Shown here piece by piece: positions 35,037 through 43,765 of a stretch of 52,758 nt of DNA; the stretch's first letter is position 1, and each line of letters opens with the position of its first letter. Origin of the DNA: DASXHZ01 sp036488085 (GTDB lineage: Bacteria > Acidobacteriota > Thermoanaerobaculia > Gp7-AA8); assembly GCA_036488085.1 (NCBI GenBank), contig DASXHZ010000028.1:1-52758 (forward strand), in the 5' to 3' direction. The translations under genes were made by a program, and so were the position numbers. The notes beneath the pieces are model-generated. The model worked only from the letters and a program-made list of their open reading frames with translations. It had not been told where the DNA came from and did not search any database.

Positions 35037-36233
35037 TCAGGGAGCAAAAGAGGGACCACGCCCGTATGCGGCGAGGATCGTTTCCGCATTGGCGCGCCAC
35101 GAATACGGCCCGCGCGCGTCGGCGGCGAAGCGCTTCCCCAGCCGGTTGGCGAGCTCGCGGTCCTTCAATAGGCGGACGACAGCATCAGCAAGAGCGGCGG
35201 GGTTTTCGGGCGGGACGAGCAGGCCGGAGACGCCATTCTCGACCACGTCCTGCATGGCGCCGACAGCACTTGCGACGGTCGGAACCCCGAACGTCTGCGC
35301 GACGTGGATGGCGCCGCTCTGATAGATATCGCGATAGGGGAAGACGATCACGTCGGCGAGTTCCATCCACGCGGCGATCTCCTCCGAGGCGACGTACTCC
35401 GGGACAAAGGTGACGAAATCGGCCACGCCGACGCGGCGTGCCTGCTCCTCATGAGCGTCGACGTCGAAATCGTGAAAGGGATACCCGGCGAGGACGAGGC
35501 GCGCCCCGGTCTCGCGATGAATCCGAGGATACGCGTCGAGCAGGACGTCGATTCCCTTGTAGCGCGACAGCGTTCCGAAGAAGAGGACCACTGGATCGGG
35601 GCCAATGCCGAGACGCTGGCGGAGAGCGGCTGCGTCAACCGCGGAATCGCGAAGCTCCTGGAACAGCCCCTCGTTGCCGTGCTTGATGACGACGGTCCGG
35701 CGACTCTCGAACGACTTCGCGAACTCCGCGGCGTTCCGGTCGAAGTGGACGAACACGATGTCGAACAGCCGGTAAATGCGGCGGTAGAAGAAGCGTTTCC
35801 ACCGCGAGCGGCCGAAGCCTCCCGCGGCGTCGAACGGGTTGACGTTGTGGCAGACGTCGGCGAAGAGGCGTGCTTTGCGGCGGAGCAGGCGGAGCGGGAT
35901 GAGGTCGAGCGGGAACGGGACGTCGCCGACCTGGACGACATCCGGCTTCAACGCCCCGACGCCGCGAATCACGCGGAGCCACTGCGCGTAGTAGCGGAAC
36001 GCGCGCATGACACGGCGGAGCTTCCGCAGGATCGGCCAGGCATCGTTCGCCTTCGGGTCCCAGAGGTCGATCACCGGTTGAACGTCGAAATTACGCGGCA
36101 GCGAAGCGAGCTCGAACTGCTTCGACGTGATCAACGTGACATCGGCGCCCGCTTCCGCCATCGCGCGGCAGAGCTGGAAGACGTAGTGGATCATGCCCCC
36201 CTTGCCCGCGAACTCGACGACGACGACTTTCAC
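35037..36233 (-). CDS. Glycosyltransferase family 4
   Basis: A 398-residue GT-B enzyme. The start is a GTG overlapping the upstream stop (GTGA), giving MKVVVVEFAGKGGMIHYVFQLC. Landmarks are DVVQVGDVPFPLDL, VCHNVNPFD, VVIKHGNEGLF, VVLFFGTLSRYKGIDVLLDAYP, and the C-terminal donor site ADVIVFPYRDIYQSGAIHVAQTFGVPTVA. It would add a sugar to the growing chain on the cytoplasmic face. It is coupled to the GT4 just upstream. Confidence 0.9.
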   Translation of the reverse strand: MKVVVVEFAGKGGMIHYVFQLCRAMAEAGADVTLITSKQFELASLPRNFDVQPVIDLWDPKANDAWPILRKLRRVMRAFRYYAQWLRVIRGVGALKPDVVQVGDVPFPLDLIPLRLLRRKARLFADVCHNVNPFDAAGGFGRSRWKRFFYRRIYRLFDIVFVHFDRNAAEFAKSFESRRTVVIKHGNEGLFQELRDSAVDAAALRQRLGIGPDPVVLFFGTLSRYKGIDVLLDAYPRIHRETGARLVLAGYPFHDFDVDAHEEQARRVGVADFVTFVPEYVASEEIAAWMELADVIVFPYRDIYQSGAIHVAQTFGVPTVASAVGAMQDVVENGVSGLLVPPENPAALADAVVRLLKDRELANRLGKRFAADARGPYSWRANAETILAAYGRGPSFAP

Positions 36234-37303
36234 GACCGATCGGCCCCTCGGGGGGCTTGCAGCACCCGGCTGTAGATCTCCTCGAGGCGAGCGATCCACG
36301 CCGCGGTGGAGAAACGCTCGCGCGCGCGCGCTCGTGCGCTTTCGCTCATCGCCCGGCGCCGGCCGTCATCGGCGAGCAGTTCACGAATCGCCGCCCCGAG
36401 CGCCTCGGCATCGCCGGGCGGTACGAGCACTTCGTCGGTGATCTCCGGAATGCCGCCGACGCGCGAGGCGACGATCGGAAGGCCAGCGGCCATCGCCTCG
36501 AGCAACACCGTCGGGAAGGCGTCGTCGAAGCTGGCGAGGACGAAAAGATCGCAGGCCGGCAGCAGTGCGTGTACGTCGCGGCGGAATCCCGCCCATCGAA
36601 TGCGATCGTTCTTCGCGAGCGCTTGCCATTCTTCCCGTTTCGGACCGTCTCCGATGATGAGAAGGTACGCATCATCGATACGCTCGAAGGCGCGGAGAAG
36701 CACTTCGACGCCTTTCCCCTCGCGGAGCACAGAAACGGTGGCGACGATCTTCGCGCCGAGAGGAATCCCGAGCTCGCGCGTGATGAGCTCGCGGCTTTCC
36801 TGGCGCGAGCCGCCGAAGAGATCGACGTCGATGCCGTTGTGCGCGACGAGGAATCGCTCATCGCCGTACTGCCGGCGCAGTGCATCCGATACCGCGATGA
36901 CCTGCGACGACCAGCGGCGGAGCACGAAACGCATCAGCCGGTCGCGAAAACGCGCGCGGCCACTCGCCGGCGGCGCGACGTGGAGCGTCGCGACCGAAGG
37001 CACTCCGGTGATGCGCGACGCCAGCGCGGCCCAGGTGGCGGCGTACGCGAGATGAGCGTGAATGAGATCGATGTCGTGATCGCGAATGAAACGCAGCAGT
37101 CGCCGGAACGCCGCGACGTCGCGCAAGTTGCGTGCGCCGAGGTTCACGACGTCGAGCTCGGGCGCGTTGACGTTCCCGCCGATCGTGGTCAGGCAACAGA
37201 CGAAAAGTTCGTACCCGTTGCGATCGATGCCGCGAGCAAACGGCATCACGAGCGACTCCGCGCCGCCCATGTTAAACGAGTCGATCAGCCAGAGAAGACG
37301 GAT
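36230..37303 (-). CDS. Glycosyltransferase family 4, start codon unclear
   Basis: A ~350-residue GT-B enzyme. The conserved first strand and loop is IRLLWLIDSFNMGGAESLV. Other motifs are IDLIHAHLAYAATWAAL, RFLVAHNGIDVDLF, KIVATVSVLREGKGVEVLLRAFE and DLFVLASFDDAFPTVLLEAMAAGLPIVA. No ATG, GTG or TTG lies in frame just ahead of the first strand. The first ATG (37270) would cut it, and a CTG at 37288 overlaps the kinase stop (CTGA). The left border given (37303, an ATC) simply includes the conserved strand. A much longer open frame reaching 38050 runs antisense-free through the kinase gene in another phase and is unlikely to be used. Confidence 0.85.
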   Translation of the reverse strand: MRLLWLIDSFNMGGAESLVMPFARGIDRNGYELFVCCLTTIGGNVNAPELDVVNLGARNLRDVAAFRRLLRFIRDHDIDLIHAHLAYAATWAALASRITGVPSVATLHVAPPASGRARFRDRLMRFVLRRWSSQVIAVSDALRRQYGDERFLVAHNGIDVDLFGGSRQESRELITRELGIPLGAKIVATVSVLREGKGVEVLLRAFERIDDAYLLIIGDGPKREEWQALAKNDRIRWAGFRRDVHALLPACDLFVLASFDDAFPTVLLEAMAAGLPIVASRVGGIPEITDEVLVPPGDAEALGAAIRELLADDGRRRAMSESARARARERFSTAAWIARLEEIYSRVLQAPRGADRS

Positions 37304-38136
37304 TCGCTTGCGTTGTTGAAGACCTTCGCCAGTTTCGGATGCCGGCTCCCGAGAAACTCCTGGAAGCTGCTCGACGTCGTTCCGAACCGGCTCAGGTACC
37401 GCCGGACCGCGAGCGAGACGCGATTGCGTTCGAGAAATGTCTTCGCGAACTTCTCCTCGTCCGTCGCGCCTCGTCTCCATCGAAAGTTCAACCCGTAAGT
37501 GAGCGGAAAATGAAAGAGATCGGCATCGCGTGATCCATCGGAAGCGAAGCGCTCCCAATCGACGACGCCGGCCTCTCCCCCCTCGCTGATGAGCAGGTTT
37601 TGCGCCCAGAAGTCGCCATGCGAGGAGCCCGGCATCGCGCGACGAAACGTCTCGAGCCACTGCGCCGCCGCCTCGAAGTGCCGCGACGCGCATCGAGCCG
37701 GCGCGAACGCCTGCTGCATCTCGACATACGCCGAGCCCCCCGGAAGCATCGTCAGCACCAGCACCTCGGCGTCGCTCGTCTGCTCGAACCGGAGCAGCCG
37801 CGGCGTTGTGTCGGGAAGCGCGGCGTGCACGCGCTCGCATGCCTCCGCCTCGACCGATAGCGAAGGACCGTCGCCGGGCAGCTCGCGAATCTTGACGATG
37901 TGCGACGGCAGCACGATCTTCACGGTGCGCCGCCGTCCGCTGTCGGGATAATCGCAAATGACGATCGGCGCATCCTGCGACGGCGCCGGCTCGCCGAGGA
38001 AGCGTGTCAGGAACGGAAATCGCGCCAGCAGGCGCGCCGCGTTCGACCACGGCACGCGCAACGATCGATTGAAGTAGCGGACCGCCTCGGGTGAGTCGAC
38101 GTCGACGACGAATCGATCGATCTGCCGGAACTTCAT
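37285..38136 (-). CDS. Kinase-fold phosphotransferase (aminoglycoside-phosphotransferase type)
   Basis: A 283-residue protein with the small-molecule kinase fold. The catalytic loop is SSHGDFWAQNLLI with His173 and Asp175. The metal-binding Asp193 is in GVVDWERF. The N-lobe carries KIVLPSHIVKIRELPG and an LTMLPGGSAYVEM hinge. In such loci these kinases are thought to phosphorylate a sugar or lipid-linked substrate, but this is inference. Its start overlaps the flippase stop (ATGA). The kinase half of the fusion protein at 39598 has the same catalytic loop, so two related kinases act in this operon. Confidence 0.85.
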   Translation of the reverse strand: MKFRQIDRFVVDVDSPEAVRYFNRSLRVPWSNAARLLARFPFLTRFLGEPAPSQDAPIVICDYPDSGRRRTVKIVLPSHIVKIRELPGDGPSLSVEAEACERVHAALPDTTPRLLRFEQTSDAEVLVLTMLPGGSAYVEMQQAFAPARCASRHFEAAAQWLETFRRAMPGSSHGDFWAQNLLISEGGEAGVVDWERFASDGSRDADLFHFPLTYGLNFRWRRGATDEEKFAKTFLERNRVSLAVRRYLSRFGTTSSSFQEFLGSRHPKLAKVFNNASESVFSG

Positions 38137-39584
38137 TGCGCGGGCGCCGGTGCCGCGCGCCGCCTCAGCAGGTTGTCGACGACCCAGCGCACGAGCTGCG
38201 GATCGATGAGCTGGAGGGCGATCACGTAAATCGTCGCGCCGTACGCGACCGCCACGAGGAGGTTGCCGGGTTGCCAGGTTGCCAGGGCGGCCGACATCGC
38301 CGCGCCGGCGATGAACGCCGGAGCGAATGCTTTCGCCGTGCGGGTGAGCGGGATCGACAGAATCCGCGATCCGACGACGAGCATCATCACGGTCGTGATG
38401 GCACTGACTCCCGCCAACGTCCCCGCCACCGCGGCCGCGCTGAAGCGAGCGGCGAAGATGAGCGAAGGCACCATGAGGCACGCCTTGATGACCGCGAGCC
38501 CGGCGAGAAGCGACGCCCGGCCGGTCGCCTTCAGAGCGTTCCCCACGTGGTTGCTGAGCGATCCGAAGCCGACATAGAGCGCGAGAAGCGCGAGGATCGG
38601 AGCACCGCTTGCCCACTGCTTTCCGAAGCAGGCGAGCATGATCGGCTTCGCGAGAAAGAACATGCCGAGGGACGCCGGCACCGTCACCGCGGAGACGTAC
38701 CGGCTCGCCATGAGATAGGCGTCCTGCAGCCGTCCATCGCCGGCGGCGTGCAGCTTCGAGAACGCCGGAAAGAGCACCTGGCTCGCCGCCCACAACGCGA
38801 CGATCACCATCGTGTCGGGGATCTTGCTCGCCATCTGATAGATGCCGAGCATCGTGACGCCGAGGCAGCGGCCGACGATCGTCAGGTCGGCGTCCGCGAC
38901 GATGGCGTTGAGGACGTTCACCACCGTGATGCCGCGCCCGTACGCCAGCATCGGACGAAAGAGGTCGAGCGGCAGCGTGGCGGTCGGCCGCCACGGCACG
39001 ATCGCCCACAACGCGATCGTCCAGATCGTCTGGCCGGCGAGTTGTCCCCAGACGAGACTCCACGCTCCGTAACCGAACCAGGCGAAACCGATCGCAACGG
39101 CCGCCTTGACCGCCGCTAACGCCAGCTCCGGAATGGCGCGCGCGCCGAAGCGCATGTCCTTCTGCGCGAGCGCGTCATGAGTACGTCCGAGGTAACGAAT
39201 GAGGAACGTCCATGCGAGCGCGCGAACGATCGGCTCGCCCGCCGGCGCCTTGAAGAATGCCGCCACGTACGGCGCGAGTGCGATCGTGATCGCCACCCAC
39301 GCGATTCCGGTGATCACGCTGGTGATGAACGTGACCTGCGCGGCGTCGTCGCGGCGGTCGGGCCAGTAGATGAGCGCCACGCCGGAGCCGAGATCGCCGA
39401 TCGTTTCCGCGTATGTGATGTAGGCCATCGCGAATGCGAGAAGGCCGAACTCGTGCGGCGCGAGCATCCGCGCGAGCAGCGCGAGACCGACGAGCGTGAC
39501 CGCCTTTGCGCCGGTGGCCGAGGAGAAGGCCCAGATCGCGGCTCGTGCGGTGGCGCGGCCGATGCCGAGCCGCTGCTGAGTCAC
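38133..39584 (-). CDS. Polysaccharide flippase (Wzx-like, MOP superfamily)
   Basis: A 483-residue protein with about twelve to fourteen membrane helices. It starts at a GTG and opens ATARAAIWAFSSATGAKAVTLVGLALLARMLAPHEFGLLAFAM, the usual beginning of oligosaccharide flippases. Others are the VVNVLNAIVADADLTIVGRCLGVTMLGIYQMASKIPD segment and FPAFSKLHAAGDGRLQDAYLMASRYVSAVTVPASLGMFFLA. It would flip the lipid-linked repeat unit to the periplasm, where the ligase/polymerase at 41838 acts. It lies 13 bases after the fusion gene. Confidence 0.92.
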   Translation of the reverse strand: MTQQRLGIGRATARAAIWAFSSATGAKAVTLVGLALLARMLAPHEFGLLAFAMAYITYAETIGDLGSGVALIYWPDRRDDAAQVTFITSVITGIAWVAITIALAPYVAAFFKAPAGEPIVRALAWTFLIRYLGRTHDALAQKDMRFGARAIPELALAAVKAAVAIGFAWFGYGAWSLVWGQLAGQTIWTIALWAIVPWRPTATLPLDLFRPMLAYGRGITVVNVLNAIVADADLTIVGRCLGVTMLGIYQMASKIPDTMVIVALWAASQVLFPAFSKLHAAGDGRLQDAYLMASRYVSAVTVPASLGMFFLAKPIMLACFGKQWASGAPILALLALYVGFGSLSNHVGNALKATGRASLLAGLAVIKACLMVPSLIFAARFSAAAVAGTLAGVSAITTVMMLVVGSRILSIPLTRTAKAFAPAFIAGAAMSAALATWQPGNLLVAVAYGATIYVIALQLIDPQLVRWVVDNLLRRRAAPAPAQ

Positions 39585-39597
39585 GTGAGCGACTCCC

Positions 39598-41841
39598 TCA
39601 CGTCAAGGACTCCGTGATCGCGCGGCGGAGCGCATTCCGTTTTCCGCGCGAGCGCGCGAGCTCGGCCGTCGTGGCACTCCCTCTCGCCAGAAGCTGCAAC
39701 GCCCGGATGAGGGTGAACAACTTCAGCTCCTCGGCGTCGACGCCCCCGCAGCCCTCTAAGAACGCCTTCGCATGCTCCGCGTGACGGCGCGAGGCGAAGC
39801 GCAGATGAAGAACGAAGTGGGCGACGTCTTCCAGCGGAAGGCCGTCGCGCGAGTCGTCGAAGCCGACGACGTCCACCGTTCCCTCGGCGATGAAGACGTT
39901 CGACGGCGCGTAGTCGCCGTGCTGTCCGACGATCTGCCACTCGCGGTTGGAGAGCACCGCCTCGAACCTTTGCAGCCGGCCGAGAATGACGTCGTGGAAC
40001 TGGCGCACCGGCCAGTCGACGGCCGCCGCCAGCGCCAGGTCGCGCTCCGCCTCACGCATCAGCGCGGTGAATGCCGCGTGGCCGTCGCCATCCATCCGCG
40101 TCTGGTCCTGCATGAACTGCAGCCACATGCCGGCCCGGCGCATGGCCGGCGCAAGGCGCCGGACGGCCCCCTCGCCACCGCGCGTCCGGCGCAGCATCGC
40201 GGCAATCGACTGACCGCGCGCGCGTGCGAGTACGAGCGTCGATCTCGCCTTGTCATACAGCAGCACGCGCGGAACGGTGTAGACCGTGCCGCCCGTCGTG
40301 ACACTGAACATCATCTCGGAACGCATGCGCAGCAGCATCGCGTGCTCGTGCTCCGCGCGGATGCGCGCGAGGCGAGGCTCGCCGGAGCGCTCCAGATGCT
40401 TCTTGACGATCACCTCGCGGCGGAGGATGCCGTCGGTAGTCGTCACGTCGGCGATGTATGAGTCGCGGCGCTGGTAGACCCTCCGGACGCCGAGGGCCAC
40501 GGTGCCGAGCTGGTTCCAGTCGAGCGACGCGATCTGCTGCTGAATCGACCGTGCCGGCGCCGCGCCGCGGTCGAAGAGCGACATCAGCTTGGCGCCCGTC
40601 ACACGGATATGGAACTGGCGCCGGATCTTCTCCTGACCGGCTCGCCCCATCCGCTCGCGCAGCTCCGGGTCCTCCGCCAACCGCTGGATGGCCTGCGCGA
40701 TCCGCTCGGCGTGCGTGGCGTCGACGAGAAAGCCGTTGACGCCGTCCTCGACGAGCTCCGGAATGCCCGAGATTGTCGATGCGACCACCGGCCGTCCCGC
40801 CGCCATCGCCTCGATGAGCGCGACCGGGAGTCCGTCCATCGCGCCGTCGAGGGCGATCATGCTCGGGAGGACGAAGACATCGCACTCATGCAGCCGGCGT
40901 GCGATCTCATGCTGCGGGAGAATCCCGAGGAGATGGACGCGGTCGGCGACGCCAAACTCCTTCACCCAATGCTCGATTGCGGCGCGGCGCGGACCGGTAC
41001 CGACGATGTTGCACTCGACGTCGACGCCTTGCTTCACCAGGCGCGAGATCGCGTCGATGAGGAACGGAAATCCTTTCGTCTTGTTGAGGGCTGCGACGGT
41101 GAGGACCTGTAGCCGCGTCTTTACCATGCGCGGCGTGCCGCCGACGTAGAGCTCCGGATTCAGACCGACGTGAACGACGTCGACCTTGTTCTCCGTCACC
41201 GACGCGAACAGCCCGCAGAGAAACGCCTTGTTGAACGTCGAAACACAACGGATGAACTTCGCGCCTGCGACCTTCTCCTCCATGAGCATCCGGTGCGAGA
41301 AGATGTCGGGGCCGTGGACCGTGAAGCTGTAGGTGACGTCGGAGAGCGAGCGGATGATGTAGGCCATCGTCGCGGGATGCGTTGCCCACTGCGCATGGAC
41401 GTGCTTGATGCCGAGGCGCGGAAGAAGTCGCGAGAGATAGACCGACTTCGGGAAGAGCGCCATCGAGCGGGCGAAGACTCCCGCCTTTCCGACGGTTTGC
41501 GCGAACACGCGCGCAAAGACCGTGAGGTAGCGGCGAGGCCGCGTCAGTAGACAGATCAGATTCGCGAACACGATCGCGGGCGAGATGAGCGGCATGTATC
41601 GCGCGCGATGGATCCACGGCCGCGCCTCTTCGTGAATGACTCCTCCGCGTCCGCGAAGCAGCGGGATCAGGATCACCGGCTGGCCGCGCTCCTCGAGCTC
41701 GTTGATCTCGCGCAGGATCGACGTCTCGTCGATCTGCGGGAACCGCGTGACGATGACGCCGATCGCAGCGCGTACTTGCGGCTGCGAGGTTGCCCGTTGC
41801 TCCGTTGCCGCAGCGTCGACCGCGTCGAGCACGTCGGTCAC
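39598..41841 (-). CDS. Glycosyltransferase family 4 fused to a kinase-fold domain
   Basis: A 747-residue fusion. The start is a GTG overlapping the upstream stop (GTGA). Residues ~25-420 are a GT4: AIGVIVTRFPQIDETSILREI, HVHAQWATHPATMA, TYSFTVHGPDIFS, and the donor site LDGAMDGLPVALIEAMAAGRPVVAS. Residues ~430-740 are an aminoglycoside-phosphotransferase-like kinase: VIVKKHLERSG in the N-lobe, QHGDYAPSNVFI with His641 and Asp643, and VVGFDDSRDGLPLEDVAHFVLHL for the metal site. No linker break or frameshift is seen. The GT half resembles the free GT4 at 30668, and the kinase half resembles the free kinase at 37285. Confidence 0.9.
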   Translation of the reverse strand: MTDVLDAVDAAATEQRATSQPQVRAAIGVIVTRFPQIDETSILREINELEERGQPVILIPLLRGRGGVIHEEARPWIHRARYMPLISPAIVFANLICLLTRPRRYLTVFARVFAQTVGKAGVFARSMALFPKSVYLSRLLPRLGIKHVHAQWATHPATMAYIIRSLSDVTYSFTVHGPDIFSHRMLMEEKVAGAKFIRCVSTFNKAFLCGLFASVTENKVDVVHVGLNPELYVGGTPRMVKTRLQVLTVAALNKTKGFPFLIDAISRLVKQGVDVECNIVGTGPRRAAIEHWVKEFGVADRVHLLGILPQHEIARRLHECDVFVLPSMIALDGAMDGLPVALIEAMAAGRPVVASTISGIPELVEDGVNGFLVDATHAERIAQAIQRLAEDPELRERMGRAGQEKIRRQFHIRVTGAKLMSLFDRGAAPARSIQQQIASLDWNQLGTVALGVRRVYQRRDSYIADVTTTDGILRREVIVKKHLERSGEPRLARIRAEHEHAMLLRMRSEMMFSVTTGGTVYTVPRVLLYDKARSTLVLARARGQSIAAMLRRTRGGEGAVRRLAPAMRRAGMWLQFMQDQTRMDGDGHAAFTALMREAERDLALAAAVDWPVRQFHDVILGRLQRFEAVLSNREWQIVGQHGDYAPSNVFIAEGTVDVVGFDDSRDGLPLEDVAHFVLHLRFASRRHAEHAKAFLEGCGGVDAEELKLFTLIRALQLLARGSATTAELARSRGKRNALRRAITESLT

Positions 41842-43127
41842 GCGACCACCTCCTTGCGGCGCAGGCGTTCGATTGCCGGCACGAACGCGAGCAGGAGCCA
41901 GAGGTAGCGCTGATAGGCGCTGTGCAGGAACAGCGACGAGACGAGATAGCCCGCGAGGGCGATCGCGATCGATGCCGTGACGAATGACTTCTCGCGTGAC
42001 GGCGCCAGCGAAACGAACGCTGCGACCATTGCCGCCGCGAAGCACGCCAGCCCGAGGAGGCCGTTCTCGGAGGCGAGCTCGATATAGAGCGAGTGCGGGA
42101 ACTGGCGATCGCCGGGGTCGTCATATTGCGGTGCCGACGATCCGATCTCGTAGGCGTATTGGGCGTAGTGCTTCCCGAAGTTGCCCGCGCCCACACCGGC
42201 GAGAGGCGCGTCCTCGAACATCCGCAGCCCGACCGCGGCGAGCAGTTTCCGCTTGTCGACGGAGGCGTCGCGCGTGTCCTCCGCCTGTCCGCCGCTCTCT
42301 TTCGAGACGACGTCCGTGACGGTATCGAAGCGCCGGACGACCGTCGACGGCGTCACAGCCATCAGGACGATCGCAGCCAGTGCCGCCTTCAGGACCAGGC
42401 CGCGGCGTATCGGTACGAAGAAAGGAACGAGCAGCAGCATCGCGAGCACCGACAACATCGCGCCGCGCGAGTAGGTGACGAGCACGCCCGCGAAGATCGC
42501 CACGGCAGCGCAGATGAACGCGACCCGTTTTCGCGGTGACGTCACGGCGAGCGCCGCCGCGACCGGCAACGCCATGAGCAGGATCTGGCCGTAGAAGTTC
42601 GGGTCGCTCACCGGCCCGGCGGCGCGCGGCTGCGACACGTCCGCGTAGATATTGCCGCTCTGCACCTGCAGCAGGCCGCCGAAGTCACGCGCCGAATGTG
42701 TGGCGATCTGGATGACGGAGACGGTCGCCAGCATCGCCGCGACGATTGCGAGCGTCGCGAGTGCGGCCCGCACCCTCGGCCACGTCGACATCAGCGACGC
42801 GCCGAGGATCATGATGACGAGCCCTTTGACTGCTTCGCTGATCCGGAAGTCGGCCCACGAGAGGTTGTCCGCCCACGCGCTGCTGACGAAGAGAATGGCG
42901 CAGTAGACCGCCATCAGGAGCGTGAGGGGATGCAGCGCCACCTCGAGCGGGTGCAGTTCGTCGCGCGCGAGAAACACCACGATCGCGACGACGCCGACCG
43001 TCGCCTGCAGCAGCGACGGGATCCCGAACTGCCTCAGCAGAACGTCAGAGATGTTGGTGTACGCAACCGCGATGAGGACGGGGAACCCGAACTTCAACGC
43101 CGACCGCGGGAGGATCGTGGGGCTCAT
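41838..43127 (-). CDS. O-antigen ligase/polymerase family protein (Wzy/WaaL)
   Basis: A 429-residue polytopic membrane protein with about ten helices. The family feature is the large periplasmic loop near residues ~275-345, holding PLAGVGAGNFGKHYAQYAYE and then RQFPHSLYIELASENGLLGLACFA. Those are the Wzy_C-type motifs. It would polymerise or ligate the polysaccharide on the periplasmic face. It is coupled on both sides: its ATG overlaps the Wzz-like stop (ATGA) and its stop overlaps the fusion gene's GTG. Confidence 0.93.
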   Translation of the reverse strand: MSPTILPRSALKFGFPVLIAVAYTNISDVLLRQFGIPSLLQATVGVVAIVVFLARDELHPLEVALHPLTLLMAVYCAILFVSSAWADNLSWADFRISEAVKGLVIMILGASLMSTWPRVRAALATLAIVAAMLATVSVIQIATHSARDFGGLLQVQSGNIYADVSQPRAAGPVSDPNFYGQILLMALPVAAALAVTSPRKRVAFICAAVAIFAGVLVTYSRGAMLSVLAMLLLVPFFVPIRRGLVLKAALAAIVLMAVTPSTVVRRFDTVTDVVSKESGGQAEDTRDASVDKRKLLAAVGLRMFEDAPLAGVGAGNFGKHYAQYAYEIGSSAPQYDDPGDRQFPHSLYIELASENGLLGLACFAAAMVAAFVSLAPSREKSFVTASIAIALAGYLVSSLFLHSAYQRYLWLLLAFVPAIERLRRKEVVA

Positions 43128-43765
43128 CGCGCATCAAGTACGTATGCGACTCCAGCCGCAAGGAAGAGCCCGATGACGAGACCTGCTAGAAGGATACGAG
43201 TGCGGTGTGGCGATGCCGGCACAGCCGGCGCGACCGCGCGGGTCACCGGCGTCACTCCGTAGTACTTGAACATCGACGTGGTCTGGACCGCGAGCTCGTT
43301 CAGCGTGGTGTTCGCGACGCTCGCCGCCATCTCAGGCGAGTTGGCGTCGACGTCGATCCGCACGAGGTTGGTGTTCGGAAGGACGACCGCCGAGACGTCG
43401 TAGTCCCGATGCTGCGACCATGAGGTGGACGGCAGCGCCGCAACCGTCGCCACCACGCTCCTCCTGTCGAGCGCCTCGACCCCATGAAAGGCCTCGGACG
43501 GCGTGAGCGTGTTCGTCAGCGGAGCGACGACGCCGACCGCCGTCGCGCGGTACCGCTTCGGGAGTGCCGCGGCGATCACCGCCGCGATCACGAGAGCCGC
43601 GGCGATGGTGATCGCGATCGCCTTCCACCGGCTGCGCGCCACGCGGATCAATTGTTCGGACGTAACGCGGGCTTTGGCCCGCCCGGAGCGGACTGATGTC
43701 CGCCCTGCGACGTCGGGTGCCAGCGAGAGCGTGTTCGTGTCAGGGGTCGTGTTTCGTCGTTTCAA
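43124..43765 (-). CDS. Wzz-like chain-length determinant, short form
   Basis: A 213-residue protein with two membrane helices around a periplasmic domain: IAITIAAALVIAAVIAAALP near residue 60 and ILLAGLVIGLFLAAGVAYVL at the C-terminus. It starts at a TTG overlapping the sugar-transferase stop (TTGA). The segment RYRATAVGVVAPLTNTLTP follows the first helix, as in Wzz. The DYDVSAVVLPNTNLVRIDVDANSPEMAASVANT segment matches the conserved strand and helix pair of the domain. It has no tyrosine-kinase domain. It probably sets chain length together with the polymerase gene that follows. Confidence 0.85.
   Translation of the reverse strand: MKRRNTTPDTNTLSLAPDVAGRTSVRSGRAKARVTSEQLIRVARSRWKAIAITIAAALVIAAVIAAALPKRYRATAVGVVAPLTNTLTPSEAFHGVEALDRRSVVATVAALPSTSWSQHRDYDVSAVVLPNTNLVRIDVDANSPEMAASVANTTLNELAVQTTSMFKYYGVTPVTRAVAPAVPASPHRTRILLAGLVIGLFLAAGVAYVLDAR

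Noticed and set aside
36230..38050. A 606-residue version of the glycosyltransferase extending through the kinase gene
   Set aside because: The N-terminal ~250 residues are Arg-rich noise in another frame of a clear kinase gene.
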